The position numbers were made by a program, and so were the translations under genes. This document shows, in pieces, positions 1-11,250 of a stretch of 64,000 bases of DNA. The stretch spans positions 5,075,501 through 5,139,500 of the forward strand of contig JAULJL010000048.1 of the NCBI GenBank assembly GCA_030761205.1. The letters are read 5' to 3'. The stretch is from Fremontodendron californicum (lineage: Eukaryota > Streptophyta > Magnoliopsida > Malvales > Malvaceae). The number at the start of each line of letters is the position of its first letter. Within the stretch, counting starts at the first letter, position 1. The notes under the pieces were generated by a model. The model was not told the origin of the DNA, searched no databases, and worked only from the letters and a program-made list of their open reading frames with translations.

Positions 1-288
1 ATGAAAGAATGTCATAGTTTAGACAAGCTTTATATCAACAACTAGGTATTTAAACTAAGGTCACGGACGAGTTTTTGTCAGTGTCATATTTATCATGATT
101 GCAAACGTCACGGATATTATCTCGATCGTGGATTTTTTTCATTTTGTATAACTTATTGTAAAACATAATAATTATAATTATAATCATAAAAATAAAAATA
201 ATATTTTTAATGATTTTTAAAATAGTTTATGATATTTTATTTATAAAAGAAAAAAAAAATCACAAGTTGTAAATTGAATCTTGTAAAT
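1..288. other. AT-rich flank, no gene seen
   Basis: No coding signal is visible on either strand. The stretch ends just before the TGATAAG start of the solo LTR. An A-rich tract at 248-260 could pass for a polypurine tract, but it lies almost 30 bp from the LTR edge, too far to be that of a 3' LTR. Confidence 0.6.
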
Positions 289-1770
289 TGATAAGTGCGT
301 AATTTCATATATTTTCATGTATTATTTTCTTATACTTTGTGCTTTAATTCTTAAGTTCCTTGACAAATTATTATATTTTTATGAATTATACGTATTTTGG
401 ATAAGATGAAGTCAAAACATGTCAATTATAATGATAAAGAACTTATAAAGTCACAATCATAAGATGGAAGAAGACTTGGGGAATCAAAAAGATCAAATTC
501 TTAGTGCTAGATGATCAAGCAGATTTGACATCTGAAGCTTGTTGCAAGAAAATCATTATGTTAAAGACATTATTTGAAGACACTTCCTACTTGACTTTTG
601 AAGTTGACTTGAATGCCTTTCCAACGATAGTTTACACGCCTAAATCGGACAACGGATGGTCATCCAAATCAGCTGATGAAGTGCGTGACATGCATCAGTC
701 GCGAAAGCAAAGTCAGCAAGCAAAAACGCCCAAAGCAGAAAGTTGGCGCTACGGCGCAGCGCCGAGTTTCTGTTTCCAATCCGAGAAAAACCGAAAAAAC
801 CGCAAATTGTCCAAAATTATCATATTTTGACTCCTAGCTTCCTTGAAGAGCAAGAAAGGGTTTCCAAGATTTTAAAATTCTATAAATATCATCTTTTGAG
901 CCACCAAAGTCATGCTTTTGATTATTTATTAATCTTCTTCTTCTTCTCTAATCTCTTAGCTTTTATTTTATTTTTGTTCTTAGTTTTCTTTGAATATTCA
1001 TGTTTATGTTGACAATGCCTATGCAAGGCTAAATTTTTATTTGGTTAAGGGTGATTTCAAAACTCTAGACATGTTTTGTAATTGATTTTCAGATTTATCT
1101 ATCATTAGTTTTCTATCAAAATTGATTATGTTCTTCCATAAAAATTGTTATTGTCTTGATTTGTTCAGGTCGCGAACTAGATAGATCTTGATAATTATTT
1201 ATTGTTAGTTTAGGAGTCTTGATCCGTGTAATTGTCTTGATTTCCTATTCATAAGTGACAATTTGTGATTAATGATTATGGTCAAGTTTTCGCTAATTGC
1301 AAAGTGAAACATAACATAGGTTAAACAATCCGAGCTTATGTGTTTGTTGCCTAGATCAACCTATCTTATTATTATAAAGCTACCATTACATTAAATCTAG
1401 AGAGCTTATTCTAGTTTGTTTAGTGGTTAGAAATTAAATAGAGAGCTTGTTCTATTTAACGACGAACTAAGGAAAGATTGGGGTAACAGAGCTTGTTGTT
1501 ATCTACGGTTGATAATTTTGATAATTAATGTTGATAGATCTGATTATTGATTCTCAATGATGTCTAGTGGTAGATAATGAAACCTTAACCATACTTTTCT
1601 GATTTCAAAAACCTCCATTTTTATTTTGTTTTCTTTGAATTTAAGTATAAACTAATAATTCTTAAATTAAACATCAATCCCTGTGAACTCGACCCTTGCT
1701 TATTTCTATATTTTATAATTGATATTTTTAGTGTAAGGATTAAATAAGATATACTCTTTTGAGTTCATCA
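289..1770 (+). mobile_element. Solo LTR of a Ty3/gypsy-type retrotransposon
   Basis: A 1482-bp block starts TGATAAGTGCGTAATTTC and ends GAGTTCATCA, giving the TGAT/ATCA ends expected of an LTR. The flanking pentamers are TAAAT (284-288) and TGAAT (1771-1775), a target duplication with one mismatch. A TATA-like motif (TATAAATA, 881-888) lies mid-block, followed by the wording typical of plant LTR R-U5 regions, including 'ccctgtgaactcgaccctt' near the 3' edge. No primer binding site follows the block and no polypurine tract or pol sequence precedes it, which favours a solo LTR left by recombination between two LTRs. Short open frames inside it (504-830, 743-1012) look like chance frames. The family assignment is from memory of LTR style. 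Confidence 0.72.
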
Positions 1771-2092
1771 TGAATTGAATCTATTACATGTAATGTAATT
1801 GATGGTCATAAATTTAACCACTACAGATCGCTAACCATTCACACCTCAATTACGATGAATATCGACGGCGGAAAAAGTCGAAACCGTAAAATAGCAATCG
1901 TAACATTGCGTTACAGCCGCTATTAAATCTATGCCGACAACAATTGGAGGGTACAAGCCCAAAAAGACTCGAATATAAAAATAGTCCAAACCCAAAAAAA
2001 ATCGAATCCGAAAATAATCCAAATTTGAAATGATCCAAACCCGAACCCATTCAACCATCCTATTGCCACCTTAAATATAGGGCCTAATTGAT
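1771..2092. other. Spacer between solo LTR and CNL stop codon
   Basis: Only 322 bp separate the LTR edge from the CNL stop codon, so this spacer and possibly the LTR itself should carry the 3' UTR and poly(A) site of the resistance gene. Minus-strand open frames here (1846-2111) are low-complexity and resemble no protein I know. Confidence 0.5.
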
Positions 2093-5000
2093 CTAACCTA
2101 TCCAAAGGCAAGGAATGTGGGCTATGAGACGCCTAGAATCTCTATTCTCCAAGCACCAATGTTGTAAAAGGGGACACTCATCAATCCTGAGTGACCCAAG
2201 ACATGGAGGCAAACCTTCCTTTGGCAAAGTCTGAAGCTGATGGCAACGAGAAATATCCAAGACTTGAAGAGATGACAGGTTTTTCAGGAGCCCTCCAGGT
2301 AAAGATTTTAGATCAGCTACATTTCTAATGTAAAGCTCAGTCAAAGAAGTAGGAAGCACATTCTCAGGAGGACATATCCAATGGATCCATAAATGGTGAA
2401 GACAGATAAGCCTATCCAAGCCCCATTCAGACATTTCTTGCTTCAGATTCTCACAATCAATAAAAAGAAGTGAAAGATTTGGAGGCAAACCTCCTTCAGG
2501 AATGGCCAAGATGCTTGGACAACTCTTTACTTTCAGCTCTTTAAGAGACTTGAGACTGTGCATGGCATCAGGAAGGGACTTGAGATTCTTGCATCTGTTT
2601 ATCCTTAGAGATTTAAGATTAGGAGTTAACAGCTGAGCTTCTGGAAAGGATTCTAAACCATGGCAACCGCTTATTACCAACGTAGTCAAACGAGTTAGGC
2701 TGTTGAAGCAATCAAGAGGCAAGGTTTTTAGATTGGTACAGTGAGAAATTTCAATGGTTTCAAGTGCCTTACTGTGTTGCAACATTCTGTCAGGAAATGA
2801 ATCCAATCTCCTGCAATTAAATATGATCAGACTCTTAAGAGTTTTCGGTAGTTGTCCATTTGGAAAGAACGTCAAAGATGGAAGCCCTTGCATTCTAAGA
2901 TCCTCCAGATGCAACATCTTGTCATCTTCACACATCATTCCTTCTGGTAAAGATTGAAGGCTCTCACAATCTTCAATAAGCAATGTCTTGAGCGAGGTAG
3001 GAAATCTGCCCCTCGGAAAGGATTTGAGAGAAGGGCAATTTCTAATGGTTACCTCTTGGAGATGCAGGCCGGTGTCATGATCATGATCATCATCACCATT
3101 AGACATTATTCCTTCGGGTAGAGCTTGAAGGAGCTCGCAATCTTCAATGGCTAACTTCTTGAGTGACGCTGGTAATTTGCCTCTTGGAAAAGATTTGAGA
3201 GACGGACAATTTCTTATCTCCAGCTTTTCAAGGCTCATGATGTTGCCATGGCTTCCACCATCCATCTCCATTATCCCATGCAATGACTTTAGGGCTTTGC
3301 ACCCTTTTATTCTCAATATTCTTAGACATGAGATGTTAAATAACTCATTAGGTAGCCTTTTCAGGTTGTTGCAATCAAGTAACTCCAAAGTTTCAAGATT
3401 GTGTGATAGGACAACTTGATGATCTTCCCCTCCCAAGGGCCCAAACATGGGACACTTCTTGATCACAATATGATTAAGGGAAACCAGCAGGTTGTCTGAA
3501 TTGCTTCTATCCTCCCACAAGGATGTCAGTTCAGTACATTCTTCAATCTTCACATCTTCAAGTGCTATCATGTCTTGTTTAAACACATTTGGTAAGTAAG
3601 CAAGATGAGAAATGTTGGTGATTTTCAATGTCCTAAGACGTGTGAGATGCACCATGCTTCGGAAAATCACCTCATTACATTCTTCCAAATTCAGTTTTCT
3701 AAGAGATGGAAGACTTACCAATGAATATGTTAACTGCGGGCATCTGCAAATCTCAAGTTTTACAAGTGAAGGAAGATTCGTTGGCAATTTGCCTACCAAC
3801 TTGGGACAATTGTACATATGAAGCTCACGAAGGCGTGGGAAATGTCGAGCTCGAGCCCTTTGGAGTTCAATGCCAACAACTGAAGAAGACCATTCCTCCC
3901 AAACTAACATATCTTCAAATCTTAGAATCTTTAGTGATGGAAAAGGATCAATTGAAGAAGAAGAACCATAGCCATAAAACTCAAAACCCACTGTTTTTAC
4001 TGCAACCATGCCTTTTATGATCAACATTTTCAATGAGAACAATTGTCCAAGCGATGGTAGGGAAGTGATTCTTCGACAATGATAAAGCTCCAAGTGTGTC
4101 ACATTAGAATATAATGGATCACCCATCCATGAAGGGAATTCTTTAGCCCCATAGAACTTAATTGTTAACTTTTTCAGGTTGTGATGAGGTTTTAACCAGC
4201 TAAGAACTTGCATCTCATTGCTTTCATTTCGTGAGTGATCATGAAAATCACAACTCCATTCTAGCTTTAATTCATCAAGGCCCTTCTTTTCATTTAGATT
4301 GGCATGTCTTGCATCTTGTATATCTAACACATTATGCAGCTGCAGAATAGATAGCTGACCTCGAAGATGTGATAGGCCATTCAATTCTCTTACTCTCAAT
4401 CCATCAACTTCCCCCACAACAAATTTAGGCAATGTCAAAAGATTTCTCAGCATGCCTATCCCTGATGGCATCTCTTTTAAAGCCGTCGTGTGTTCGATAT
4501 CAAGACGATGAAGATCTATTAGATTCCCAATTGTTGCAGGCAACTTGGTGAGCTTATTGCACCTGTGTAAGATCAATGTTTGCAAGTAGAAAAGAGAAGT
4601 CACAGATTCAGGTAGACATTGTATCACACAACGAGATAAATTGAGATATCTCAAATGCTTCAACTCCCCTATTGATTGTGGCAGCTTCTTGATGTTATAA
4701 TCACAAAGGGATAATGCCCTCAAGTATCTCAGTTTTGGCAGAAAATCATGTAGCACACCATTAGATAAAAAGCAGCGAAAGGAATGCGAGAATGGCGAAA
4801 ATGATAGGAACGTCCTCAAGTTCGTCATCTTGTAAGACATTTCAAATCTTTGAGAGGTGTCATAGTTGTGCTTCGTAAAAGACAAGTATCGCACCTTTTC
4901 AAAACCTGCATTCAATCTGTCGACGTGCTTGAGTTTATCTGTAAAATTGTAGCATGTTTCTCCTGCAACGAATTGAGCTAGATCATTGATTAGATCATGC

Positions 5001-6526
5001 ATCACGAACCGTGACTCCTTGCTACTTGCCTGTTGAAAAAACGATCTTGATAACAAATCAAGAAAATACTCATGGCCTAAGTCTTCCATTTGCTTCGTTC
5101 CTTTTGACTGCTGCTGTAGAACAAGCCCCTCTGCCATCCATAAGAAAACTAGTTCATCCTTGTCGAATTCATAGCCTTTAGGAAATATAGCACAATAAGC
5201 AAAGCATTGTTTCAAATGAGATGGAAGATGATGATAGCTCAATCTTAGTGCTGGAAGAATATCATTCCCATCTTCTGGTAAATCCCATAGCTTGCTATTC
5301 AATATGTCATGCCATTCATCACAACTTCGCTTACCTCGAAGAAGTCCTCCGAGGGTTTTCGCAGCCAACGGCAATCCTTTGCACCTTCTGACAATTCCTT
5401 CTCCAATTTCTTTGACAGTTGGGTGAGCATTGAAATTTCTTTTTCCTAATGCATGTTGAGCAAATACTGACAGGCATTCATCATATGGTAGTGCTTGTAG
5501 ATGATAAGCTGGAACATTTCCCACCATTGATGCAACATTGCAATGGCGAGTAGTGACTATTATTTTGCTTCCATTTGCCCCTGCTGTGAAAGGTCTTCGT
5601 AGAAGATCCCATTGATGGTAACTCTCGCTCCAAACATCATCCAGAATGAATAAAAACTTCTTTCCTGATAACTCCTCTTTCAGCCTTATTTGAAGTGAAT
5701 CAAGGTCACTAGTTTCATAAGAACTACTCGACGTAACTTTCTCAAGAATTATTCTTGTCACAGCCATAAGATCAAACAGTTCAGAGACACAAACCCAAGC
5801 TTTAATGGCAAATTGATCTTTGACTCTTTCATCGTTATAAACAAGTTGAGCCAATGTCGTCTTGCCCATTCCTCCCATTCCAACTATGGGAATTACAGAT
5901 ACCCCATCAACACCATTTTCATCACTCTTTAGCAAGCATTGAAGAATTTCATCCTTTTCATTTTCCCTACCATATACATGAGGTTCAACCAAAGAAGTAG
6001 TTAGCCTTCTTTCTTCTAATTTGCTGGACTTGTACATGTAATTGTCTCCAGCTATCTTAGTCAGATTCAAGCCAAGAGCATTAATCTCTGCTGAAATACA
6101 TTGTAATCTGTCAGTAATACCCTTTATCTTGCTTCTTATCCCAAGATCTGGCATAGAAATACTTCGTTTTGAACCAGTAAAACATGTACGGATCACATTT
6201 GATGCCTTGCTTGTTCGAGCTTCAGCAATGGAGTTGCCAAAGGGTACTACTTCAAATGGAAACTCATCCAAGATATCCTCCATATCGAAAGCCAAGTCTC
6301 TAACCTCGGCAAGCCAGATTTTCACTAAAGGGTCAATTATTTGCTTCGTTTCTGCATCTTCTAGTACAGCTAGGATTTTCAGCATCAAATTCCTCCAGTT
6401 CTTCAGCTCCATGCCAACTTGCTGCTGTTTGGCAAAGTTTAAGAGTTGGGTAGAATCCAACTTTGCGAACAACCATTGAAAAGTTGCTGCTAGAAGAGCA
6501 CCTCCGACGACAGACAAGGCTTCCAT
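2093..6526 (-). CDS. CC-NBS-LRR disease resistance protein (RPP13-like/RPPL1 group)
   Basis: One uninterrupted frame of 1477 codons encodes an intracellular immune receptor of the CNL class, which senses pathogen effectors and triggers resistance. The N terminus (1-150) is an Rx-type coiled-coil domain with the EDVID-like stretch DMEDILDE at 81-88. The NB-ARC domain is complete: P-loop GMGGMGKTT (216-224), kinase 2 FLFILDDVW (291-299), RNBS-B GSKIIVTTR (319-327), GLPLA (384-388), RNBS-D CFAYCAIFPK (441-450) and an intact MHD (509-511). The tryptophan ending kinase 2 and the absence of a TIR domain mark it as CNL. From about residue 540 to the end runs a long leucine-rich-repeat region with repeated LPxxLxxLxxLxIxxC units. 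At 1477 residues it is at the long end for the class. The start MEALSVVGGALLAA is the usual CNL N terminus. There are no frameshifts or premature stops, so it is probably functional. Its pathogen target cannot be read from the sequence. Confidence 0.96.
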   Translation of the reverse strand: MEALSVVGGALLAATFQWLFAKLDSTQLLNFAKQQQVGMELKNWRNLMLKILAVLEDAETKQIIDPLVKIWLAEVRDLAFDMEDILDEFPFEVVPFGNSIAEARTSKASNVIRTCFTGSKRSISMPDLGIRSKIKGITDRLQCISAEINALGLNLTKIAGDNYMYKSSKLEERRLTTSLVEPHVYGRENEKDEILQCLLKSDENGVDGVSVIPIVGMGGMGKTTLAQLVYNDERVKDQFAIKAWVCVSELFDLMAVTRIILEKVTSSSSYETSDLDSLQIRLKEELSGKKFLFILDDVWSESYHQWDLLRRPFTAGANGSKIIVTTRHCNVASMVGNVPAYHLQALPYDECLSVFAQHALGKRNFNAHPTVKEIGEGIVRRCKGLPLAAKTLGGLLRGKRSCDEWHDILNSKLWDLPEDGNDILPALRLSYHHLPSHLKQCFAYCAIFPKGYEFDKDELVFLWMAEGLVLQQQSKGTKQMEDLGHEYFLDLLSRSFFQQASSKESRFVMHDLINDLAQFVAGETCYNFTDKLKHVDRLNAGFEKVRYLSFTKHNYDTSQRFEMSYKMTNLRTFLSFSPFSHSFRCFLSNGVLHDFLPKLRYLRALSLCDYNIKKLPQSIGELKHLRYLNLSRCVIQCLPESVTSLFYLQTLILHRCNKLTKLPATIGNLIDLHRLDIEHTTALKEMPSGIGMLRNLLTLPKFVVGEVDGLRVRELNGLSHLRGQLSILQLHNVLDIQDARHANLNEKKGLDELKLEWSCDFHDHSRNESNEMQVLSWLKPHHNLKKLTIKFYGAKEFPSWMGDPLYSNVTHLELYHCRRITSLPSLGQLFSLKMLIIKGMVAVKTVGFEFYGYGSSSSIDPFPSLKILRFEDMLVWEEWSSSVVGIELQRARARHFPRLRELHMYNCPKLVGKLPTNLPSLVKLEICRCPQLTYSLVSLPSLRKLNLEECNEVIFRSMVHLTRLRTLKITNISHLAYLPNVFKQDMIALEDVKIEECTELTSLWEDRSNSDNLLVSLNHIVIKKCPMFGPLGGEDHQVVLSHNLETLELLDCNNLKRLPNELFNISCLRILRIKGCKALKSLHGIMEMDGGSHGNIMSLEKLEIRNCPSLKSFPRGKLPASLKKLAIEDCELLQALPEGIMSNGDDDHDHDTGLHLQEVTIRNCPSLKSFPRGRFPTSLKTLLIEDCESLQSLPEGMMCEDDKMLHLEDLRMQGLPSLTFFPNGQLPKTLKSLIIFNCRRLDSFPDRMLQHSKALETIEISHCTNLKTLPLDCFNSLTRLTTLVISGCHGLESFPEAQLLTPNLKSLRINRCKNLKSLPDAMHSLKSLKELKVKSCPSILAIPEGGLPPNLSLLFIDCENLKQEMSEWGLDRLICLHHLWIHWICPPENVLPTSLTELYIRNVADLKSLPGGLLKNLSSLQVLDISRCHQLQTLPKEGLPPCLGSLRIDECPLLQHWCLENRDSRRLIAHIPCLWIG
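5860..5881. promoter_or_regulatory. Probable miR482/miR2118 target site over the P-loop codons
   Basis: The CNL transcript here encodes G-M-G-G-M-G-K. The plus strand, antisense to the mRNA, reads TCTTGCCCATTCCTCCCATT and then CC, which is very close to members of the miR482 family. Known biology: 22-nt miR482/2118 RNAs cleave CNL transcripts at exactly these codons and start phased siRNA production. Regulation of this copy is inference. Confidence 0.6.
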
Positions 6527-8351
6527 TTGAATTTACTAACTTCTCTGCAAGAAGAATCTAAGAATATTCAGAGGTGATTCAAACAAAAAAGAGTTTTTAC
6601 GAAAAACTAAAAAATTGTGAACTAGTAAAGAAAAAATAATACAAACTAGACCAATCTAAAAATCAGTTTTATAGTTAAAAAAATATTAAAAAAAAATATT
6701 TTTATATTTATATGTATAATTTATAATTAAATTTAAATAAAATTTTTTTATTTAATAAATAATAATTTCATCGATTCGAATTGTCAAAATTCTTACCATT
6801 GGATCGGATCAGTCGAGCCGAATAAATTGCTCGATCCTTGAACAAGTCTAATACAAACTAACTCTTCTATTATTATAAATAAAGAATTTCTATAATATGT
6901 AATTAATTAAAATAGTTCTTGTCTTGTTAAATTAAAATTACATTTAAGAAAATGATAGATCTAAAAATTAATAAAAGCTTCATACAAAATTTAATAAAAC
7001 AAGGTAATTAGTAATTAGATAACAAACTGGGTAATGCCCTTCCCCACCTAATTCATTTCTCCAATACTAATTGCATTTTCCTTAAGTTTTAGAGCCGGTA
7101 ATTTTAGATACGATATAAATACGATATACAAAATAATAATTAAAATATAATATAAAAAAATAACATGAATATGATATAAATATATGAATTTATTAAAATT
7201 TATATAAAACAAATTATTAACGTGTCAAATAAAATAACACGAATATACAGATTTCAAGTCTAGGTCCCATTTGGATGGGCAATAAGATTGATTTCGATAA
7301 AATTGAAAATAATGGTGGCTGTGAAATTAATTACTGTATCGATAAGATTTGATATTATAGCGTGAGATTAAAATTGATAATAAGATATGTGTTTGGATGC
7401 AAAAACAACGATAACAATGAGACAAAAAAAGTACAATTAAAAAAAATGACCTTTAAGAATATTAAATTAAAATTTATACATAATAAAATTTATAGCATAT
7501 TTAAATATTAAAAGGGCTCACAAGGATATAAACATTTTTTTTTCTAATTATTAAAAATTAAAAAGAAAACTAGTTTTTACTTGCACCTGAATATTTATTT
7601 TTTTATTTATTTTTAAATAATAATTATATTGAACATATAGTTGTATATATCGAAAAGTAACCAAAATGTACATATTAACTGAGACTTGCGTTAAGCCATT
7701 AACACGTATATAAAATTTACATTGAAAAATAATTTTTACTTATAAATTGAATAAATTTTATTAATCAAATAAATTCAATTAATGAATGTTTTTTGATGAA
7801 TTAAAATTCTTATTTATAAATAAGATAAAATTTTATTAATATTTAAAATATAAGTTAGAAATATAATGAATAAAATATGCATTTTCATTAGTTCAAAAGT
7901 TTTTTAACATTTGTTCTTTTGTATATGACTATTATTTTATCTATTTTTGAACATTACTTATATTTTGTCTATTTTACAAATAAATAAAATATATATTAAT
8001 CAGAATTTTTATTAACATTTAAAGTTTGTTTCATGTGCAAATTATATTAAATTAATATAAAATTTATTATTTTTAATTTAATGTAATTAAAACTATGAAG
8101 ATTAAAAAATTCAATGTAAACTTTAACTGACTAATGAAAAATTAAAACTTTGAAGATGAAATAATTTTTTACTTATCAAATAAATTTATTTATTTAAGGT
8201 TAATGAAAAATTAAAATTTTGAAAATAAATTAATTTAACTTAAACTTTAAATTTTTATTTATCACCAAATAAATCAATTTAATGAAAGCCTTCTAAACGA
8301 AATTAAAATTTTTACTTATAAATTGGATAATAAATATATTTACAATGACAA
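6527..8351. other. CNL upstream region and AT-rich intergenic DNA
   Basis: The first few hundred bases should hold the CNL promoter and 5' UTR (gene on the minus strand). I see no unambiguous TATA box or W-box. The rest is AT-rich. Around 7093-7256 the sequence resembles a decayed copy, in reverse orientation, of the hAT-type MITE found intact at 9988-10263 and 35626-35850 (GGTAATTTTAGATACGATA near the left edge, ACACGAATATAC near the right). No coding sequence is seen. Confidence 0.5.
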
Positions 8352-8360
8352 TTTAAAATA

Positions 8361-9854
8361 GAGTTAATAGAACCAATAGTCCTCAAACTATAGGGCATAT
8401 TTTATATCGGTCCCTAAATTTCAAAACGTATCAAATTGGTCCTTACTTACAAGTATCATAACAAATTGGTCCCTCCCGTTAGCTTTTTCATTACCTTTAC
8501 TATAGCAATCAGCTTATTGACACGTGTCACCAGCTGATTGCACCACATTTCTCTTCATTTTTTTTCCTTTTTCTTTATTTTTTTATTATTTTTTCTTTGA
8601 TATTTTTTAATAAATAAATGTAAATAAATATTTTTTATAAAATTAATGTAAATAAATATTTATATTTTATAAATTATTTAATTATTAAAAAATTAATTTA
8701 AATTATTATTTATATTCTGTATTTATTTATAAAGAATAATAAAGAAAATGAGAAAATGACAACATTAATAAATACAAAAAGATAAATAATAATTTAAATT
8801 AATTTCTTAATAATTAAATAATTTATAAAATATAAATATTTATTTACATTAATTTTATAAAAAATATTTTTTCTTTTTTTTTCTTTTTATAAATAAATTA
8901 ATTTTGTAAAATTAAATAATTTATAATTATAAAATATAAAATATTTATTTACATTCATTTATTAAAAATATATTTTTTACTTTTTTATTTTCCTTTTCTT
9001 TCTTTTTTCTTTCCTTTTTTTCCTCTTTTCTTATAAAATTAATGTAAATAAAATATTTTATATTTTAAAAATTAATTTAAATTATAGTATGAATTATTAT
9101 TTATTTATATTTATTTACAAACAAGAGAAAAAAGGGAAAAGATAAGAAAGGAAAAAATAAAAAACTTATAAATATAAAATAAATATTTTATATTTATAAA
9201 TTATTTGATTTTTAGAAAGTTAATTTAATTTAAAATATAATATAATATACTTATATATATATTGTATTTGTTTATAAAGAAGAGAAAAAAGAAGAAAGGG
9301 AAGAAAAAAATAAAAAAAATATTTTTATAAAATTAATGTAAATAAATAATTTTATATATTTTTCAATTATTTGATTATTACAATATTAATTTAAATTATA
9401 ATGTAAATTATTATTTAGTTTTTAATATTCATTTATAAAGAAGAGAAAAGCAACAAAAAAAAAAGGAAGGAATAAACGAAAAATTAAAAATATTTTTTAT
9501 AAAATTAAAATAAATAAATATTTCATACTTTTTAAATTAATTATATTTTAAAAAAAATTATTTTAATTTATAATATGAATTATTTTTTCTTTGTATTTAT
9601 TTATAAAAAGAAATCAAAGAAAAAATAATAAAGAAATGAATAGAAAGGAAAAACAATGAAGTGACAAGTTGGAACAATCAGTTGGTGACACGTGTCACTA
9701 AGCTGATTGCTACAGTAAAGGTAATAGAAAAGCTAACGGAAGAGACCAATTTGTTATGATACTTGTAATCAATGACCAATTTGATACGTTTTGAAATTTA
9801 GGGATCAATATAAAATATGCCCTATAATTTGGGGACCATTGGTGCTATTAACTC
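8361..9854. mobile_element. Non-autonomous Mutator-like element with long inverted repeats
   Basis: A 1494-bp element is flanked on both sides by the same 9-mer TTTAAAATA (8352-8360 and 9855-9863). Nine-bp duplications are the Mutator (MULE) hallmark. The ends are inverted repeats of about 185 bp (8361-8545 against 9670-9854), starting GAGTTAATAG and carrying the recognisable stretch 'aaattggtcc...cgttagct'. The interior has no coding frame. It contains a second inverted pair centred near 8740 and several imperfect sub-repeats, about 140-175 bp apart, each with 'ataaaattaatgtaaataaa' (for example near 9030, 9325 and 9500). Transposase would have had to come from elsewhere. Confidence 0.85.
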
Positions 9855-9987
9855 TTTAAAATATAGTAAAAAATAACAACTATTTTCATTAATTCAAAAG
9901 TTTTTCTACATAGTACATATATATATATATATTATAGAAATTATAGATTATTATAGATAGATATAGTTGTGGGATAAAGGATCTCAC

Positions 9988-10263
9988 TAGATCTAACAAT
10001 TTGTGTATTCATGTTGTATTTGTATTATTTTTCATATCATAATTGTGTTTAAAGTGTTATATATTTATATAAATTTTGACACGTTAATAATTCGTGTTAT
10101 ATAAATTTTGACACTTTTATATATTTGTATCGTATTCGTGTCATGTCATGTCGTATCATGTTTTAATTATTTTTTTCATGATATGTTTGTATCGTGCTTT
10201 AATTATTTTATTATGTCATGTTCGTATCTTATATTTATGTCATATTCAAAATTAACAGATCTA
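9988..10263. mobile_element. hAT-type MITE, copy A of the CGTGTCGTG family
   Basis: A 276-bp element has short inverted ends (TAGATCTAACAATTTG on the left; the right end reads AATTAACAGATCTA). Flanking octamers are GATCTCAC (9980-9987) and GATCCCAC (10264-10271), an 8-bp hAT-style duplication with one mismatch. The interior is rich in 'cgtgtcatgtcatgtcgtatc' wording and contains 'ttgacacgttaataattcgt', shared with 35626-35850 and with fragments near 17080-17240 and 17440-17530. Open frames inside it are coincidental. Confidence 0.75.
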
Positions 10264-10581
10264 GATCCCACAGATAATACTCTAAATTACAAATCAAACC
10301 TTGTACGATCCTTTGTTCAATTTGTTTTGTTTGTCTTTTTTATGTCTCATTTTTTTTTTCTTTTCATTTTTCAACACCTAATGCTCTTATCTTTTATATC
10401 CCAAATTATTTTTTCATGGTGTTTTTTTTTATTCTTTGACATTTAAAAAAAAAAAAAAAAAAACCCAATGGGATATCAATTTAAAAAATTTAAAATTTAA
10501 ATATAAAATACTCTAAAGCTTAACTATTTTTCTTAATTTTAATGAAAATTAACTACTAAAAAAGTTGTGATGGAGGGGTCG

Positions 10582-10874
10582 TAAACCTGTTCAAGGGTCG
10601 GGCTACCCACTCGATCCAACAAGCTAGTCTGTATTGGATCGGGTTTGGACATAAATTTTTTTAATTCGGGTCGGTCGACTCGAATTACTGTTTAATAATA
10701 AAATATATATATTTTTAATTATAAAAATATAAAAATAAAAATATAAAAATGTTTAATAATTTTTAAACAATGAAATAGGTTTTCGAGTCGGACCGAGCCC
10801 GGCTCGAACCGAACTTCAATAAAGGATCTAAAAAAAATCGACTCACGATTTGGCCTAACCTATGAACATCTCTA
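10582..10874. mobile_element. MITE of the CTGTTCAAGGGTCGGGC family
   Basis: The left end TAAACCTGTTCAAGGGTCGG pairs as an inverted repeat with the right end CCTAACCTATGAACATCTCTA. The body is AT-rich with the GC-rich ends typical of this family. The flanking octamers do not match convincingly, so the exact borders are uncertain. Confidence 0.55.
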
Positions 10875-11250
10875 AGACGGGGTATAATATAATGTAAATG
10901 AGAGGAATATAATAATAGCTAGCAACACAAGGGTAAGTATAAGAAAAAAACCAAAAATAAATTAAATTGAGGAAACAATAAAAACGAAAAAAATAGAGAT
11001 AATTCACTTATAACTCATTCTCATTCAAAACATTCAAGGAGTAACCTTTAAAAGAAAATAAAAGAACTAAAAATTGAATAAAGAGAGAGATACCTTAATA
11101 TTAGATGCTTCTGACAAGTTGTTACGTCGATTTTTTTTTTTAAATCTTTCTACAAAAAAAATAAATAAATCAATAACCACGTATATTAGCTTAAATGTAC
11201 CCTAATAAGATGTACCAAAAAAAAAGTACCTAATAAGAATTTATTTGTAA

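Noticed and set aside
504..1012. Two overlapping plus-strand open frames of 108 and 89 codons
   Set aside because: They lie wholly inside the LTR, overlap each other in different frames and resemble no protein.
1846..2111. Small minus-strand frames next to the CNL stop as a downstream exon
   Set aside because: The CNL frame already ends in a proper stop, and these frames are repetitive low-complexity sequence.
2754..6479. Plus-strand open frames antisense to the CNL
   Set aside because: They are shadows of the long minus-strand coding region; codon pattern and domains belong to the CNL.
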